A stretch of DNA of 64,000 nucleotides from Carettochelys insculpta (Eukaryota; Chordata; Testudines; Carettochelyidae): positions 99,675,001 through 99,739,000 of the forward strand of contig NC_134141.1 in the NCBI RefSeq assembly GCF_033958435.1. The letters run 5' to 3'. This document shows positions 49,824-60,569 of the stretch, in pieces (position 1 is the stretch's first letter; every line of letters starts with the position of its first letter). The notes below the pieces were generated by a model, which was not told where the DNA came from, ran no database searches, and worked only from the letters and a program-made list of their open reading frames with translations. Both the position numbers and the translations under genes were made by a program.

Positions 49824-51889
49824 ATGGCTGCCCAGCAGCGCCCCCAGCGCCCCCAGGGGACCCCCCCAAGGGGAGCCAGGGCAGCCAGCCGAGCCAGAAG
49901 ACCTGCCAGTCTGGGAAGCGGCAGCGGGGCCCCTCCTGGACGGAGGCCAAGCTGCGGGACCTGCTGGGGCTCTGGAGCGAGGAGGAGGTGCTCCAGGTAA
50001 TGGGGAGCAAGAGGCGGAACGCGGATGCATTCGCTTGGCTGGCCGATGGCCTGGCTGCCCGGGGTCACCCTGCCCGCGCTCCGGACCATGTCCGGAGTAA
50101 GGTGAAGGAGCTGCGGCAGGGTTATGCCCGGGCCCGGGATGCGGCCAGCCGATCTGGGGCCGCCCCCGTCACTTGCCCCTTTTACAGGGAGCTCAGGGAC
50201 ATCCTGGGCTCCCGGCACACCTCCTCCCCTCCAGCCACCCTTGACACCTCGGCTGACGAGCCCCAGCAGGCCCTGCAGCCGGAGTCCGACCCGGAGGCAA
50301 GCCCAGCACCCCGGGGGCCCCCCCCGGAGGCCATCCCTGGGACATCGCGGCAGGAGGAGGAGGAGGAGGAGGAGGGGGGCTCCTCCTCCGCAGAATCCAG
50401 CCTGCAGATCCTCCTCCTGCCATCCCGGAGCAGCAGCAGGGCCTCCGACCCCCGGGGATCTCCGGACCGTGGGAGTGGACCCACAGGTAGGTACCCCTCT
50501 CTGGTGGACACCCCGGGGCTGGAGGGGCGGGGGTAACAGAGATGTGTCCAGGGCCCCCCACACGCTCACATGGCCATGGCCCCAAGGACACCAGGGCCAT
50601 GGCCCTCACAGCACTGCAGCCATCAGCCCCTGCCCCCCCCCACCCTGCATGACAGTGCCATGCCCCATCCCCGGGCCAGGGGGGAGCGGAACCTCGAGGG
50701 GCCCCCGGGCGGAGGGGGTGGGACACCCCGCAGCAGCAGCATGTGATGGAGTCGGGGGAGTGACAAAGGGAGACTCAGCCTGCATATGAGCCACCCGAGC
50801 CGAGGAGCTCCCAGGGCCAAAGGAGGATCCTGGCGCTACAGCTGGCAGGTGACACCTCTGCCCTGAGCAAACAGGAGGGAGAAGCCGAGCTGGCTTGGAA
50901 CTGGGGGGCGAGGGCGGGGGCCACAGGTAGAGGCTAGGGGAAGGGAGAGCTGGTAGGCAGCCAGCCTGAGGAGGGGGAAAGCTGCATCCCAGAGGGGCCC
51001 TCCTTGGGGTCCTCTCCCCACGACGGGTTGCAAGGACTGTCTCTTCCGACAGCTGGTGCTGTCACTCCTGCCAGAAACTGGGCATCTGTGGCCTAAGAAA
51101 GCTCTCCTGCTCTCAGACCCTGCGGGGTGAAGTGAGAGTCACTCCCACCAGGGGACGGGGTGCAGGGCAGGGGGACCCCTGAACCCCATCCATCACAGCA
51201 GCATCTCCCGGGGACGGGGATGGGGAACCTGCAGCACAGGGCGGGGGGGACAAAGGCCACGGCTCGGGGCCCACACTAACGCCTGTCTCCATTCTTCTTT
51301 CCCCCCTCCTCTCCTGTGTCCTGCACCTGCACCATCCGAAGGACCGGAAGAGAGCACCGGCGAGGCCTCGGTTGTCCCGGAGAGCCCTCCGGGACCCTCG
51401 CTCCAGGGCAGCCCCTCAGCTGAGGAACGACCGGCCCCGCGGAGGGCCAGACGGCGGACCCCGCGCCTGCTACCGGCGGCGGCCACAGACCCCCAGCTGC
51501 TGGCCATCCTCCGCCGGCAGCTGGAGGTGTCGGAGCAGCACCTCCGGCTGCAGGAGCAGGCGCTGGCCTGGCGCAGGGAGGCATGGGGGGCCTATATGGA
51601 GACCATCAACCGGCTGGTCGACTACCTGGCCCCCCATGCCGTGCCGGCCGAGCCACCGCCCGCCATGCCCGCTCCTGCAGCCCCACCACCAGCTGCTCCA
51701 GCCGTCGCCGGGCCGTCCGCCGTCGCCCCACCACCTCCCCGCGAGGGCCCCCGCGCCGAGGGACCCCTGGAGCCACCCGAGACTCGCCGGCGCCGCTACC
51801 TTCCAGTGGAGCCCGCTCCCACCCAGCCGCGGACCAGACTGCAGGCCCGGCGGAGCTCCCGGCCGGGCACGCCCACTGCTGGGCTGTAG
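49824..51889 (+). CDS. Harbinger Myb/SANT-like (trihelix) DNA-binding protein, two exons, one N-terminal frame break
   Basis: Harbinger elements need a second protein of this type to carry the transposase to the nucleus and to the transposon ends. Exon 1 holds a trihelix domain (about 49925-50215) with 'RGPSWTEAKLRDLLGLW', 'RNADAFAWLADGLAARGH' and 'VRSKVKELRQGYARARDA', followed by an acidic, Ser-rich linker (a run of eight Glu near 50356). A consensus donor (CAG/GTAGGT) ends exon 1 at 50486. A pyrimidine-preceded acceptor (GAAG/GA) opens exon 2 at 51342 and keeps frame. Exon 2 adds a predicted helical 'LLAILRRQLEVSEQHLRLQE' segment and a Pro-rich tail, stopping at 51887-51889. The best start is ATG 49824 (G at -3 and +4), but its frame meets the domain frame only across a 7-C run at 49861-49867, implying a one-base loss there. 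No in-frame ATG precedes the domain otherwise. Confidence 0.8.
50487..51341 (+). other. Intron of the SANT-protein gene
   Basis: GTAGGT at 50487 to an AG at 51340-51341, preceded by a C/T-rich stretch (about 51295-51325). The phase-1 junction rejoins the two coding frames exactly. It contains several stop-bearing frames and no other recognisable feature. Confidence 0.7.
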
Positions 51890-51939
51890 GGGCGAGGGGC
51901 ACGGGACGTGGCCCCCCCCTTGTTGGACAGACTTTGGGG

Positions 51940-52316
51940 ACTGCTTTATGTTGGTGCCCCTGTTTGCCCCGTCCCCCCCCATAAATAGTTCTCCCCGTTC
52001 TCCTCCCTGCTTTTCTTTTTTGTTGATGGCGCACAGTTCTTTGCTTTGTTGTTGTATATTGTTTTATTTGTGCACATCTTGCTTTTGTTGAACGTTTGTC
52101 CCCCCTTTTTGGTTTCTGTTTCACATATTTATTTATTTACAAAAAAAAAAAAAAATTCGTTAAGACAAAAAAAACATTTACGTTCACCCACAAGTTCGTG
52201 CTGTCATTTCTCCTGGACAAGTGGGGGGGGGGCGGTGGGGTGCTCCATGGTGGTGTGGGCGTTGGGGCAGGAGTGTGGGGGAGGAAGGGGCGGGCAGTAG
52301 GGGGCCTGGGCAGAGT
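51940..52316. terminator. Convergent 3' region with polyadenylation signals of both Harbinger genes
   Basis: The sequence between the two stop codons (51889 and 52317) is AT-rich within an otherwise GC-rich element. On the minus strand, overlapping AATAAAT signals occur at about 52128-52139, and another TTTATT (plus reading) at about 52054. On the plus strand only an ATAAA-type signal near 51982 is visible. An A-tract lies at 52141-52156. Placement fits two short, tail-to-tail 3' UTRs. Confidence 0.6.
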
Positions 52317-53891
52317 TCACCCCGCGGCCTGTTGCTCGAAGTGGGCCCGCAGGGCCTCCCGGACCTGGGTCCCCTCTGGGTCCACCTGCCGACTGGGGGC
52401 AGCAGGTGGCTGCACGTGTGCCCTGCCGGCCTCGGCGGCCCAGCCCTGAAGAAAGCTCTCCCCCTTGCTCTCCACGAGGTTGTGCAGGGTGCAGCAGGCA
52501 CCCACAATCTGGGGGATGTTGTTGGGGCTGGCATCCAGGCGGGTCAGGAGACATCGCCAGCGTCCCTTGAGGCGGCCAAATGAGCGCTCCACCACCTGGC
52601 GCGCACGGTTCAGGCGCTCGTTGAAGCGCTCCTGGCTGGCGGAGAGGTGGCCCGTGTATGGGCGCATGAGCCACGGCCGGAGGGGGTAGGCCGCATCCGC
52701 GATGATGCAGAAGGGCATGGTGGTGTCCCCCAGAGGGATCTCCCGCTGGGGGATGTAGGTCCCCGCCTCCAGCTGGCGGCACAGGCCCGAGTTCTGGAAA
52801 ACCCGGGCGTCATGGGTGCTGCCAGGCCAGCCCACATAAATGTCCTGGAACCGTCCCCGGCTGTCCACCAAGGCCTGCAGGACGACTGAATGGTAGCCCT
52901 TCCGATTGAGGTATCGGCCTCCACTGTGGTGCGGGGCGCGGATGGGGATGTGAGTCCCATCCAGAGCCCCGAAGCAGTTGGGGAAGCCCAGGGTGGCAAA
53001 GGCGGCGACAGTGGCATGTGGGTCCCCCAGCCTCACGAGCCTGTGCAGGAGCATGGCGTTGATGGCACGCACGACCTGCAGAGAAAGCACATGGGACAGC
53101 CCCAATGAGGGGTGAGCAGGGTGTGCGTGGCCCTGCCCTGCCCTGGCCTGCCCTGGCCCCCCTGCCCTGCCCTGCCCTACCCTGGCCTGCCCTGCCCTGG
53201 CCCCCCTGCCCTGCCCTGCCCTGCCCTGGCCTGCCCTGCTCTGCCCTGCCCTGCCCTGGCCCCCCTGCCCTGCTCTGCCCTGCCCTGCTCTGGCCCCCCT
53301 GCCCTGCCCTGCCCTGGCCCCCCTGCCCTGCCCTGCCCTACCCTGGCCTGCTCTGGCCCCCCTGCCCTGCCCTGGCCTCCCCCTGTGGGTTCTCTTACCT
53401 CCATGAAGACAGCCCCGACGGTGGCCTTTCCGACACCAAACTGCTGCCCCACGGATCGGTAGCTGTCCGGAGTGGCCAGCTTCCAGACAGCGATGCCGAC
53501 CCGTTTCTCCACAGGGAGGGCACGCCGCATGGCAGTGTCCCGGTGCCTGAGTGCGGGGGTGAGCCACTGGCACAGCTCCAGGAATGTCTGGCGGGTCATC
53601 CTGAAGTTCCTGAGCCAGTGGTCGTCGTCCCACTCCCCAAGCACAAGCCGCTCCCACCAGTCGGTGCTGGTGGGGTAGCTCCACAGCCGCCGGCGTGTGA
53701 GGCGGGGGGGGGCGGGGTGCTGCAGGGGTAGGGGCTGAGCCCTGCTGCCCTGGGGGCATCTCCTCCCCTGGGGCAAGAAGGTGCTCAGCTGCCCCCAACA
53801 TGGCATGAGCCAGGGCAAGCCCTGCTCCTGCCGGGAGGGCTGGGTGGACCTCTAGCTGCTGCTGCTGCTGCTGCTGCTGCTGGGGGTCCAT
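52317..53891 (-). CDS. HARBI1-type Harbinger transposase, two exons
   Basis: Encodes the DDE transposase. Exon 2 (53075-52317, 252 codons plus stop) carries 'FGALDGTHIPI' (first Asp, exon-2 residue 39), 'GWPGSTHDARVF' (residue 89), 'IIADAAYPLRPW' (Asp 127) and 'RQVVERSFGRLKGRW' (Glu 163), so the catalytic triad is intact. Exon 1 (to 53399) encodes the N-terminal helix-turn-helix part: 'WDDDHWLRNFRMTRQTFLEL' and 'YRSVGQQFGVGKATVGAVFMEV'. The donor GAG/GTAAGAG and the acceptor TTTCTCTGCAG join in phase 0. ATG 53891 begins a poly-Gln tract but switches frame at a 9-G run (53704-53712, + strand), consistent with one extra base. From ATG 53806 a continuous 388-codon spliced frame exists, though its start context is weak. 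Confidence 0.88.
   Translation of the reverse strand: MDPQQQQQQQQQLEVHPALPAGAGLALAHAMLGAAEHLLAPGEEMPPGQQGSAPTPAAPRPPPPHTPAAVELPHQHRLVGAACAWGVGRRPLAQELQDDPPDIPGAVPVAHPRTQAPGHCHAACPPCGETGRHRCLEAGHSGQLPIRGAAVWCRKGHRRGCLHGGKRTHRGRPGQGRGARAGQGRAGQGRGARAGQGRGARAGQGRAGQGGQGRAGQSRAGQGRAGQGRGARAGQARVGQGRAGGPGQARAGQGHAHPAHPSLGLSHVLSLQVVRAINAMLLHRLVRLGDPHATVAAFATLGFPNCFGALDGTHIPIRAPHHSGGRYLNRKGYHSVVLQALVDSRGRFQDIYVGWPGSTHDARVFQNSGLCRQLEAGTYIPQREIPLGDTTMPFCIIADAAYPLRPWLMRPYTGHLSASQERFNERLNRARQVVERSFGRLKGRWRCLLTRLDASPNNIPQIVGACCTLHNLVESKGESFLQGWAAEAGRAHVQPPAAPSRQVDPEGTQVREALRAHFEQQAAG
53076..53398 (-). other. Transposase intron filled by a minisatellite
   Basis: This 323 bp intron has canonical GT...AG ends. 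Most of it (about 53130-53385) is a tandem array of 5-10 bp CCCTG/CCTGGCC units on the + strand. The array lacks stop codons in the exon-2 frame, so an unspliced frame runs through it. Confidence 0.8.
53130..53385. repeat. (CCCTG)n-type minisatellite
   Basis: Dozens of contiguous CCCTG, CCCTGG and CCCCC variants are visible directly. The array is a candidate for length polymorphism. Confidence 0.95.
53856..53882. repeat. (CTG)n microsatellite encoding poly-Gln
   Basis: About eight to nine CTG units on the + strand, read as CAG (Gln) on the minus strand directly after the transposase start MDP. The MITE copies keep a shorter, interrupted version. Confidence 0.9.
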
Positions 53892-54222
53892 GACTGCGGC
53901 GCTCGGGGTCTGTGTGCCTATATGGCTCCTCAGACTGCGTGCTGTGCAGGCTGAGTGTATGTGGGAGGGGCCCTTTAAGGGAACGGCTAGCTGTTGCCCC
54001 GGAAGCGCTAGTCCGCCCGTTGACCCTGTCTGCAGCTGTGCCTGGCATCCCTATTTCGATGTGTGCTACTTTGACGTGTAGACGTTCCCTCGCTGTGCCT
54101 ATTTCGACGTTGGGCTGAGCAACGTCAAAGTTGAACATCGACGTTGCCGGCCCTGGAGGACGTGTAGACGTTATTCATCGAAATAGGCTATTTCGATGTT
54201 GGCTGCACGTGTAGACATAGCC

Positions 54223-56682
54223 TATAGTGTCAGTATATATATAATCACAATTAAAAGTTTCAGCATGTATTATTTCATGAGTTTTTTCACTGCAGTAACT
54301 AACCCTTGAATTATTTTGAATATTTGTATGGTCAACATGCAAAATACACAAAGTAGTCTAATAATCACATTGCTGATTGCTGCAGGTTTCTTTACAAAAC
54401 AATTTTGTCTCCAGAACTCCCTTGAATTTTTTGTACAAATTTCATAAGAAAAATAATTTCTGCAAGACTACAAGTGTCTGAAAATCCAAAGGTAACCAAG
54501 AAAAACGTACAATGATTTCAAATATACGTACAAGGGCTTCAAATATAGTTCAGTGCTGTCTTTTTACTCTGTTTCATTATCTCTTGGTGTAATAGTCCAG
54601 GAGTAAGTTCAGTGCTGCTTCGGCAAAGAAGGTTAGGTGAAGATGGGCTAGTTTATTTCATATACATGATGAAGAATAGCCACTAGTTTTTTTTGAAAGA
54701 TGGTAAAATCCAAAGTATAAGCCTTCAGAGTTTATGAAAACTCCATTGATTTTAAAGTAAATTTTACATACAGTCATGTCCAGAGGCTTGATGGCTGGTA
54801 AACATGAATTTCATTGCCAACATTCCATCAGGAATAATGGCAATACTATAAGCCACCTTAGCTGTCAAGTCAACTGTTGTCCTAAGGTACGGACGTTCAT
54901 TAATATATCAGGAGCTTATCTGATACATCCAACACAGGGCACAAGTACAGATTCAGTTTTCACTCAGTGATGGTTTTCAGAGCTAGTAAACTGATCTGGC
55001 AGTCCTGCAAGATTACAGCAAGTCCCTTTCTTCTGGAACAAACCAAAATAAGTACAGAGAAGAACAAGCTCTTCACCAAATTCCACACCCCTTTTCTGTA
55101 GGGTATCATGTCCAAGTCCTTCACCTACTCAGGATACCAGTCCTGGCATTTTAAATTGAGCCTAGCAGAATGCCCTGAACCCAAGGGTGCCAGGGTCCAC
55201 CCATTTCCTACATTTCCTGTTGCTGGTCAAGTATAGTAGATATACCTTCTCCAGGGTCCTTCTAGACACCGTCTCTTAACTTTGATCAGTCACCAGCTCT
55301 CTCTCTCTCAGAAGGACAGTTTCCATGAGTCCTTCCAAAGAATATGGTTTCCAAAGAACCTCACTGTACTGCTTTTTTATCTCCCAGTACTGAAAAAAGG
55401 CTGCTTATATTTCTCAGAAGGCCTAGCTTTCAGTCACATGATCAGAAGCGTGAGGTAAGCAACCAGACACAGGTCAAATTTGGGAGTTGAAGCCCAGTCC
55501 ACATGGCAGTTATCATTATTAGAAATATGAATAAATGACAGTTTAATGTATTGATTTAGCTAGTCTTGCCTCATTTACTATTTGAGAACTGCCCCCAGCT
55601 AGACCACCATTTCCTCTAATTTATTATTCAAAATTAAAATTACTTCCTCAATAACTTCAGTGAATACTTTGTGGTGTACGTCTCATTTACAAGCAGTTCA
55701 TTAAGTATTCAAAATCAGCCTGTTGTCATGAACACAGGTCCCATGGTCCCCTGTGGGTAAGCATAATTTAAAATTAGCTTCCTGCTGTGTTTACAGATCA
55801 CTACAAGTGTAAAATTATTCCCTTGCTATAGACACTGTGCAACATTACTTAAAATACACTGTTTTGTCAAACACACATTCTTGCCAGTAAATTTGTATGA
55901 AATATTTATGGAAACCATTACAAAAGGGGTGTGGACACAGTCAAATGGAGTATGGTTCAAACTTCAAGGGAGGGAATAGAGACTGAAAATGTTCTTTGGT
56001 GGCTGCTTACCTTGTTTCCTCTTTAATCCAACTTTGGTATTTGACTTGGTGAACATCTACCGTGTGAATTCCATAGGTTCTCTACATGCTAGCTGAAGAA
56101 CTTTGTTTTAGAATTACCTGACAAACTTTGAGTGTCCTCATATTTTGTATCATGAAACAGTAGAAAAAGACTATGAAATATTTTAATTATTTAAAATCTT
56201 AGGCAACATCTTCAGGCATGGCACGGAGCCTCAGGAAATCTATGTTTTGTTCCTAACTCTGCCACTGCCCTCCTGTCTGATTTTTGGGCAAGTCACTTCT
56301 CCTCAGTTTTTTGCATTAGATTCTCTGCCTAGGTTTTCAATTCTTTACTTCAAGTGAGAAATGTCAGGTCCATTCACTAAATTGTGGTAAAATTAGAAAT
56401 GAAATCCCAAATCTGACTCTACAGAAACCAAGCCTCAGACTGATCTCTGGAAAGATAGCACCTTGCCATAATATATTCCTTAACCACATTCTTCAGACCT
56501 ACATGGACATGCTCTTCCCATTGCTCCTGTCTCATCCTTTGTGTTCAATATATTAGAAATGTAAAACTAAAGATCCTCCACCTACATTAGCGTGCCTGAT
56601 GGGGACTTGGGAAGTCATGGTTCAATTCTCTCCTCCAGCACAAGTTTTCTGAATGACCTTGAGCAAATCACTTTAGACAAAG
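54223..56682. other. AT-rich spacer
   Basis: No gene or repeat family recognised; frames are short and motif-free. Confidence 0.5.
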
Positions 56683-56897
56683 AGTCTATGTCTACACTAG
56701 CCCCAGAACTTCAAAAGGGACATGATAATGAACCTAATTGTAGATGCTAATGAGGCACTTCCATGAATATGCAGCACCTCATTAGCATAATGGCAGCAGC
56801 GGCACTTTGAAAGTGCTGCTTTCAACCATGTGTGGCTCATTTACATGAGTCCTTTTCGAAAGGACTCCACACACTTCGAAATCCCCTTATTCCTATT
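56683..56897. mobile_element. Half of a long-TIR Harbinger MITE
   Basis: Begins GTCTATGTCTACACTAGCCCC and proceeds through 'gatgctaatgaggcac', 'gcagcacctcattagcataatggcagc' and 'gtccttttcgaaaggactcc' to 'ttcgaaatccccttattcc'. That is the left arm and centre of the 19251/12391-type palindromes. The right arm is missing, so it lost one half or was cut by a later event. Confidence 0.75.
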
Positions 56898-57599
56898 TGG
56901 TTATTTTTAAATGAGAAATTAGTATTGATGATTTAATAATCCCTTTTAAATAAAACATGAGATTTATTTTTTTAAAAATCACTGATTTTCATACACTCTG
57001 ATGGTGTGTAGTATGTGAATAAAAGGTGCCTTGGGCCATGTATGTTTATTTTATATTTGATTCATGTATGTTTGTTAGATTTGTATGACTCATTGCATAT
57101 GCTCAGATAATATCTGTAGAGCTCAAGGGAATACAATGAGAAAGTAAACTTTTTAGATTATATAGGCATCTTTTGTGGTCTGTGTTGTTTATCGTAAATA
57201 GGACAGATATACAGCATGTACTTGTGATATACATAGCATATGTGATAAATACATTGAAGAACTTACTTTTTGCACAAGTTCTTTGAAATCATAAGGAATC
57301 ATGACTGGCAGTCCCTCAAAGCTGAGGATAACAGCCTTTCAAGGATTGTTCATTTCAAGTTATTTATGATTGCTGAGGCCTAGAGCCTAGACTCTAAAGC
57401 CACAGACTCTGTCACATTACAGACACGTATTTTCAACAGGGTGGGTGAATCTGGAATGTTGGTTTGATCCATGGCACACTCTGCCACTCCTGTTTTCTGT
57501 TATATGGAGTCACATCTAGTTTTCAAGTGCTTAGTTCCCTCAGTCTAATAATTCCTCCATTGTTGGTCCTGCACTACACCTGCTTAAGAAACTCCCTGC
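56898..57599. other. AT-rich spacer
   Basis: Nothing recognised. Confidence 0.5.
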
Positions 57600-58065
57600 C
57601 TCTACAATTCACATGGGCACTCCTTGGAGCCCTGGCCAGGAATATTCTATCTGCTACCCAAAATCTATAAACCTGGAAACCCTGCATGCCCTATCATTTC
57701 AGGTATTGTCACCCTTACTACTGGACTATCCTGATACGTGGACTCCCTCCTCAAACCCTATGCTACCAGCACTCCTAGCTATCTCCAAGATACCACTGAC
57801 TTCCTGAGGAAATTACACAGCATTCAAAACCTTCCTGAAAATACCATCCTTGCCACCATGGACGTAGAAGCTCTTTATATCAATATTCCACAAGAAGATG
57901 GGCTATAAGCTATCAGGAACACTATCCCAGATGTAGCCAAAGCAAATGTGGTGGCTGACCTATGTAACTTTGTTCTCACCCACAATTATTTCTAATTTGG
58001 GGACAACTTATACCTTCAGATCAGCGGCACTGCTATGGGCACCTGCCTGGCCCTACAGAGGAGAT
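57600..58065 (+). pseudogene. Penelope-like element reverse transcriptase fragment
   Basis: Forward frames read 'FYLLPKIYKPGNPACPIIS', 'YVDSLLKPYATSTPSYLQDT', 'TDFLRKLH', 'ILATMDVEALYINIPQEDGL' and 'LQISGTAMGT', with interrupting stops. This is the N-terminal half of the RT domain of Penelope-like elements ('yflpKiHK', 'l.tlDV.sLYtNIp..eG', 'q..GtaMGt'). It breaks off after the GTAMGT box, so the later RT motifs and the GIY-YIG endonuclease are absent. Confidence 0.85.
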
Positions 58066-60569
58066 AACAGAGAGAGATTTTCTGGAACCAGGCATGGAAT
58101 TTTTCAGTAAGATCTGCACTTAGGGAGGAATCTTGGAACAACTGATATGTAATCAGAAATGGAGTGTTTAGTTAGAGCAATAACATTCTTTTTTTATTAA
58201 TTCTAGGTTTGGTTTGTGAGACTTTGCTGGCTGATGTAGGCCCTCCTCCCATACATTGAGTTTTAAACTGAATCTCAGGGAAGTAATTCTCTGTGTTTGA
58301 ATCTAGCTTTTAAGTTGCCCTTAAACAAGTATACTTACCAGATATGTCTTGTTTTGTTAATAAAATCACCTTTTAAGACTAGGCTCTGATTCCTGTGTCC
58401 TAGAAGGCCGGAGGGTGTGTGTGCATGTGCCTGTAATTAAAAGGTCAGCTATTAAGAAATTACAGTTTGTTTTCAAACTCTCTCCTGAGGGAGTGCTAAG
58501 AGCTTGGGGTTACCCCACATGGAGACATCCCAAGGGTGTCATTCTGGATTCTCAAAAGGGATTTTGGAACTTGGGTAGTGCCAACATATGTCCCAAGGTC
58601 AGGGATTCTGCATCCTTAGGGAGTTTTTTTTTTTTTTTTTTTTTTTTGTAAATCAGAAGCCTTTAGTGACAGGGACTTCTTGCAGGCTCCCACCTTTTTC
58701 TAAGTGTTAGTGTGAGGATCAGCCTTGACACCCCTATTAATGCACATCCACTCTCAAAGGAAAACTGTTGTGAAGCCAGAAGTGCTGCTATATACACACA
58801 CAACCTTCCTGACACAACCCCTGCAAAAAGACACTCAAAAGCTATGTCCACTACCTATACATATCCTCTTCCACAGGCACCATTATCACATCTGCTGTTC
58901 ACCCTGTCTCCATTTTGTCTTTTGTATATAGCCCTATACAAAATTATATTTCCCCCTAATATTAGCGGCTGTGATTGACATCTGTTTTTTTTGGGGGGGA
59001 GTGGGGGGTAAGTGTTGTTTGGCAAAGGATTGTTTGTGGAAGGACATTTAAAGGTTGTGATGAAATGGAAACTTCCTTAAAGAGACAAAGTCAAGGCTGC
59101 AACATGTGGTCTGACATATCGTAGATGTGATAATGGTAAAGTGTGTTTGTACCCAGAGAAGGACTTGGCTTTTTGTTTCCTTGTTTTTGTGGATTTATGT
59201 TAGGCACAATGTGTGACTAACAAACCTAGCTGCTTCACAATCCTCGTGCATTAATTTCTGAGATTTTTAATCATTAATTGGAGGTCGTCATTGGCTGGAA
59301 GGAAGCCCTGTGGGAGCAGAAATATATCAAAGGACATTTTTATCTAACTGCAGCTACGCATGCATCTTTCTCTGTTGTAGATTGAAAGCTGACAGAAACA
59401 TCTAGCTCCTGACTGAGGAGCTTTTACATGCACTGGGCTCCCATCAATTAATCATCCATTCCTCCATCAATCATGCTTATGTGCTTAGCTCCTGTCAGTC
59501 AGTCTTGGATGTCTACCTACTCCCAATCCAATCATCTATCAACTCTGTTGCCTTGCCCACAATCAAGTTTGTGTGGAGAGTATAACCCTCAGTCATAATA
59601 TGATGGGCTAAGAGCAACATTAAATCCAACATTAGAAACCTCTCAAAATCTAACAGCTACTCCTTGCACAAGTTTCACAACAATCTAATCTACTTCTCTA
59701 GCAAGCTTTGAGTAGCCAGACTTTAAAGGAAGGTGGAGAATAGTAGAGAATAAAACTCTTGAGGAAAATTTTCACCCTGACCCTGGATTCAGAGGATACA
59801 GTAAGTGTATTAATAACACAAAATCCGATGTAGAGAATTTAAATAGTCTGGAAATGAAGTCAAAGTGAACTGTACACTGATTGGACTCCTTTTAAAAAAA
59901 GAGAAGTACTTTTGAGTGATTTTTAAAGTGATCCATTTTAAGTGATAACACATTCTCATAATAGAGTCATATATAATTATGCCATTAAATACCACACATC
60001 TTTTCACGCTGTAGCAGAGGTTAGTAATTGCCTCTCTGATATCACTTGTGGCCATTGCATCAGCTGCTCCTTCACCTGTGGCAGTCTCTCTCCTGCGCTT
60101 GCCAAAACAGAGTATACTACTTCTCTTTCAGTTTAAAGAGATGCCTAAAATTTTCACCTTTCAAGGTGGCGTTTAAAAATCATGCCTTTCACCCAGGGAT
60201 TACACAGAGTAATCTCACCACCACTGTGCTTCTTCCACAGCTCTTTGGAAGAAAGGTGGACCTACAAACACTTTCGGCTACCTACAAGTACACAGCTCCA
60301 TTGCTTTTCCCTCCTCTTCCCCGATTCTGGCTTTCTAACTCCAAACACCCACCTTCCTTGAGGTACTTACCTCAGCACTTAGGCTATCCTTTTAGGAATC
60401 TTCAATAATCATCCCCGGGTATTTTAGTTACAAATACCCAACAATGTGTCCTGGCCCCAGACCACCAAGGACCTGGTTTACATAACCGGGCTGCTTCCCT
60501 CACCACAGGTCTGAGGCAGAACATACTAAAAGGAATGTGCGGGACCTTTGCCAATGTTTAAGGAGCCTA
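58066..60569. other. AT-rich spacer with a poly-T tract
   Basis: No gene recognised. A T-run of about 23 bases sits near 58625-58647. Confidence 0.5.

Larger units (their letters stand above)
49436..54222 (+). mobile_element. Full-length two-gene PIF/Harbinger DNA transposon (about 4.8 kb)
   Basis: Terminal repeats read AGCTGCGTCTACACGTGCA at the left and, inverted, GGCTATGTCTACACGTGCA at the right. The flanking triplets TTT and TAT approximate the 3 bp target duplication of this superfamily. Inside are the two proteins expected of an autonomous Harbinger: a SANT/trihelix DNA-binding protein (+) and a DDE transposase (-), arranged convergently with their starts in the subterminal regions. 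Its GC content is far above the flanking DNA, a clear compositional island. The non-autonomous copies at 8227, 19901 and 33505 retain both of its ends. Confidence 0.93.

Noticed and set aside
49805..50569. 254-codon minus-strand open frame
   Set aside because: It is antisense to the GC-rich SANT exon, where high GC keeps all frames open; the plus-strand frame has the recognisable domain and splice junctions.
50193..50726. Further long frames on both strands across the SANT gene and its intron
   Set aside because: Compositional shadows with Pro/Gly/Arg-rich content and no domain.
53105..53731. 208-codon plus-strand frame of Pro-Ala-Leu-Cys repeats
   Set aside because: Translation of the CCCTG minisatellite in the transposase intron, antisense to the real gene.
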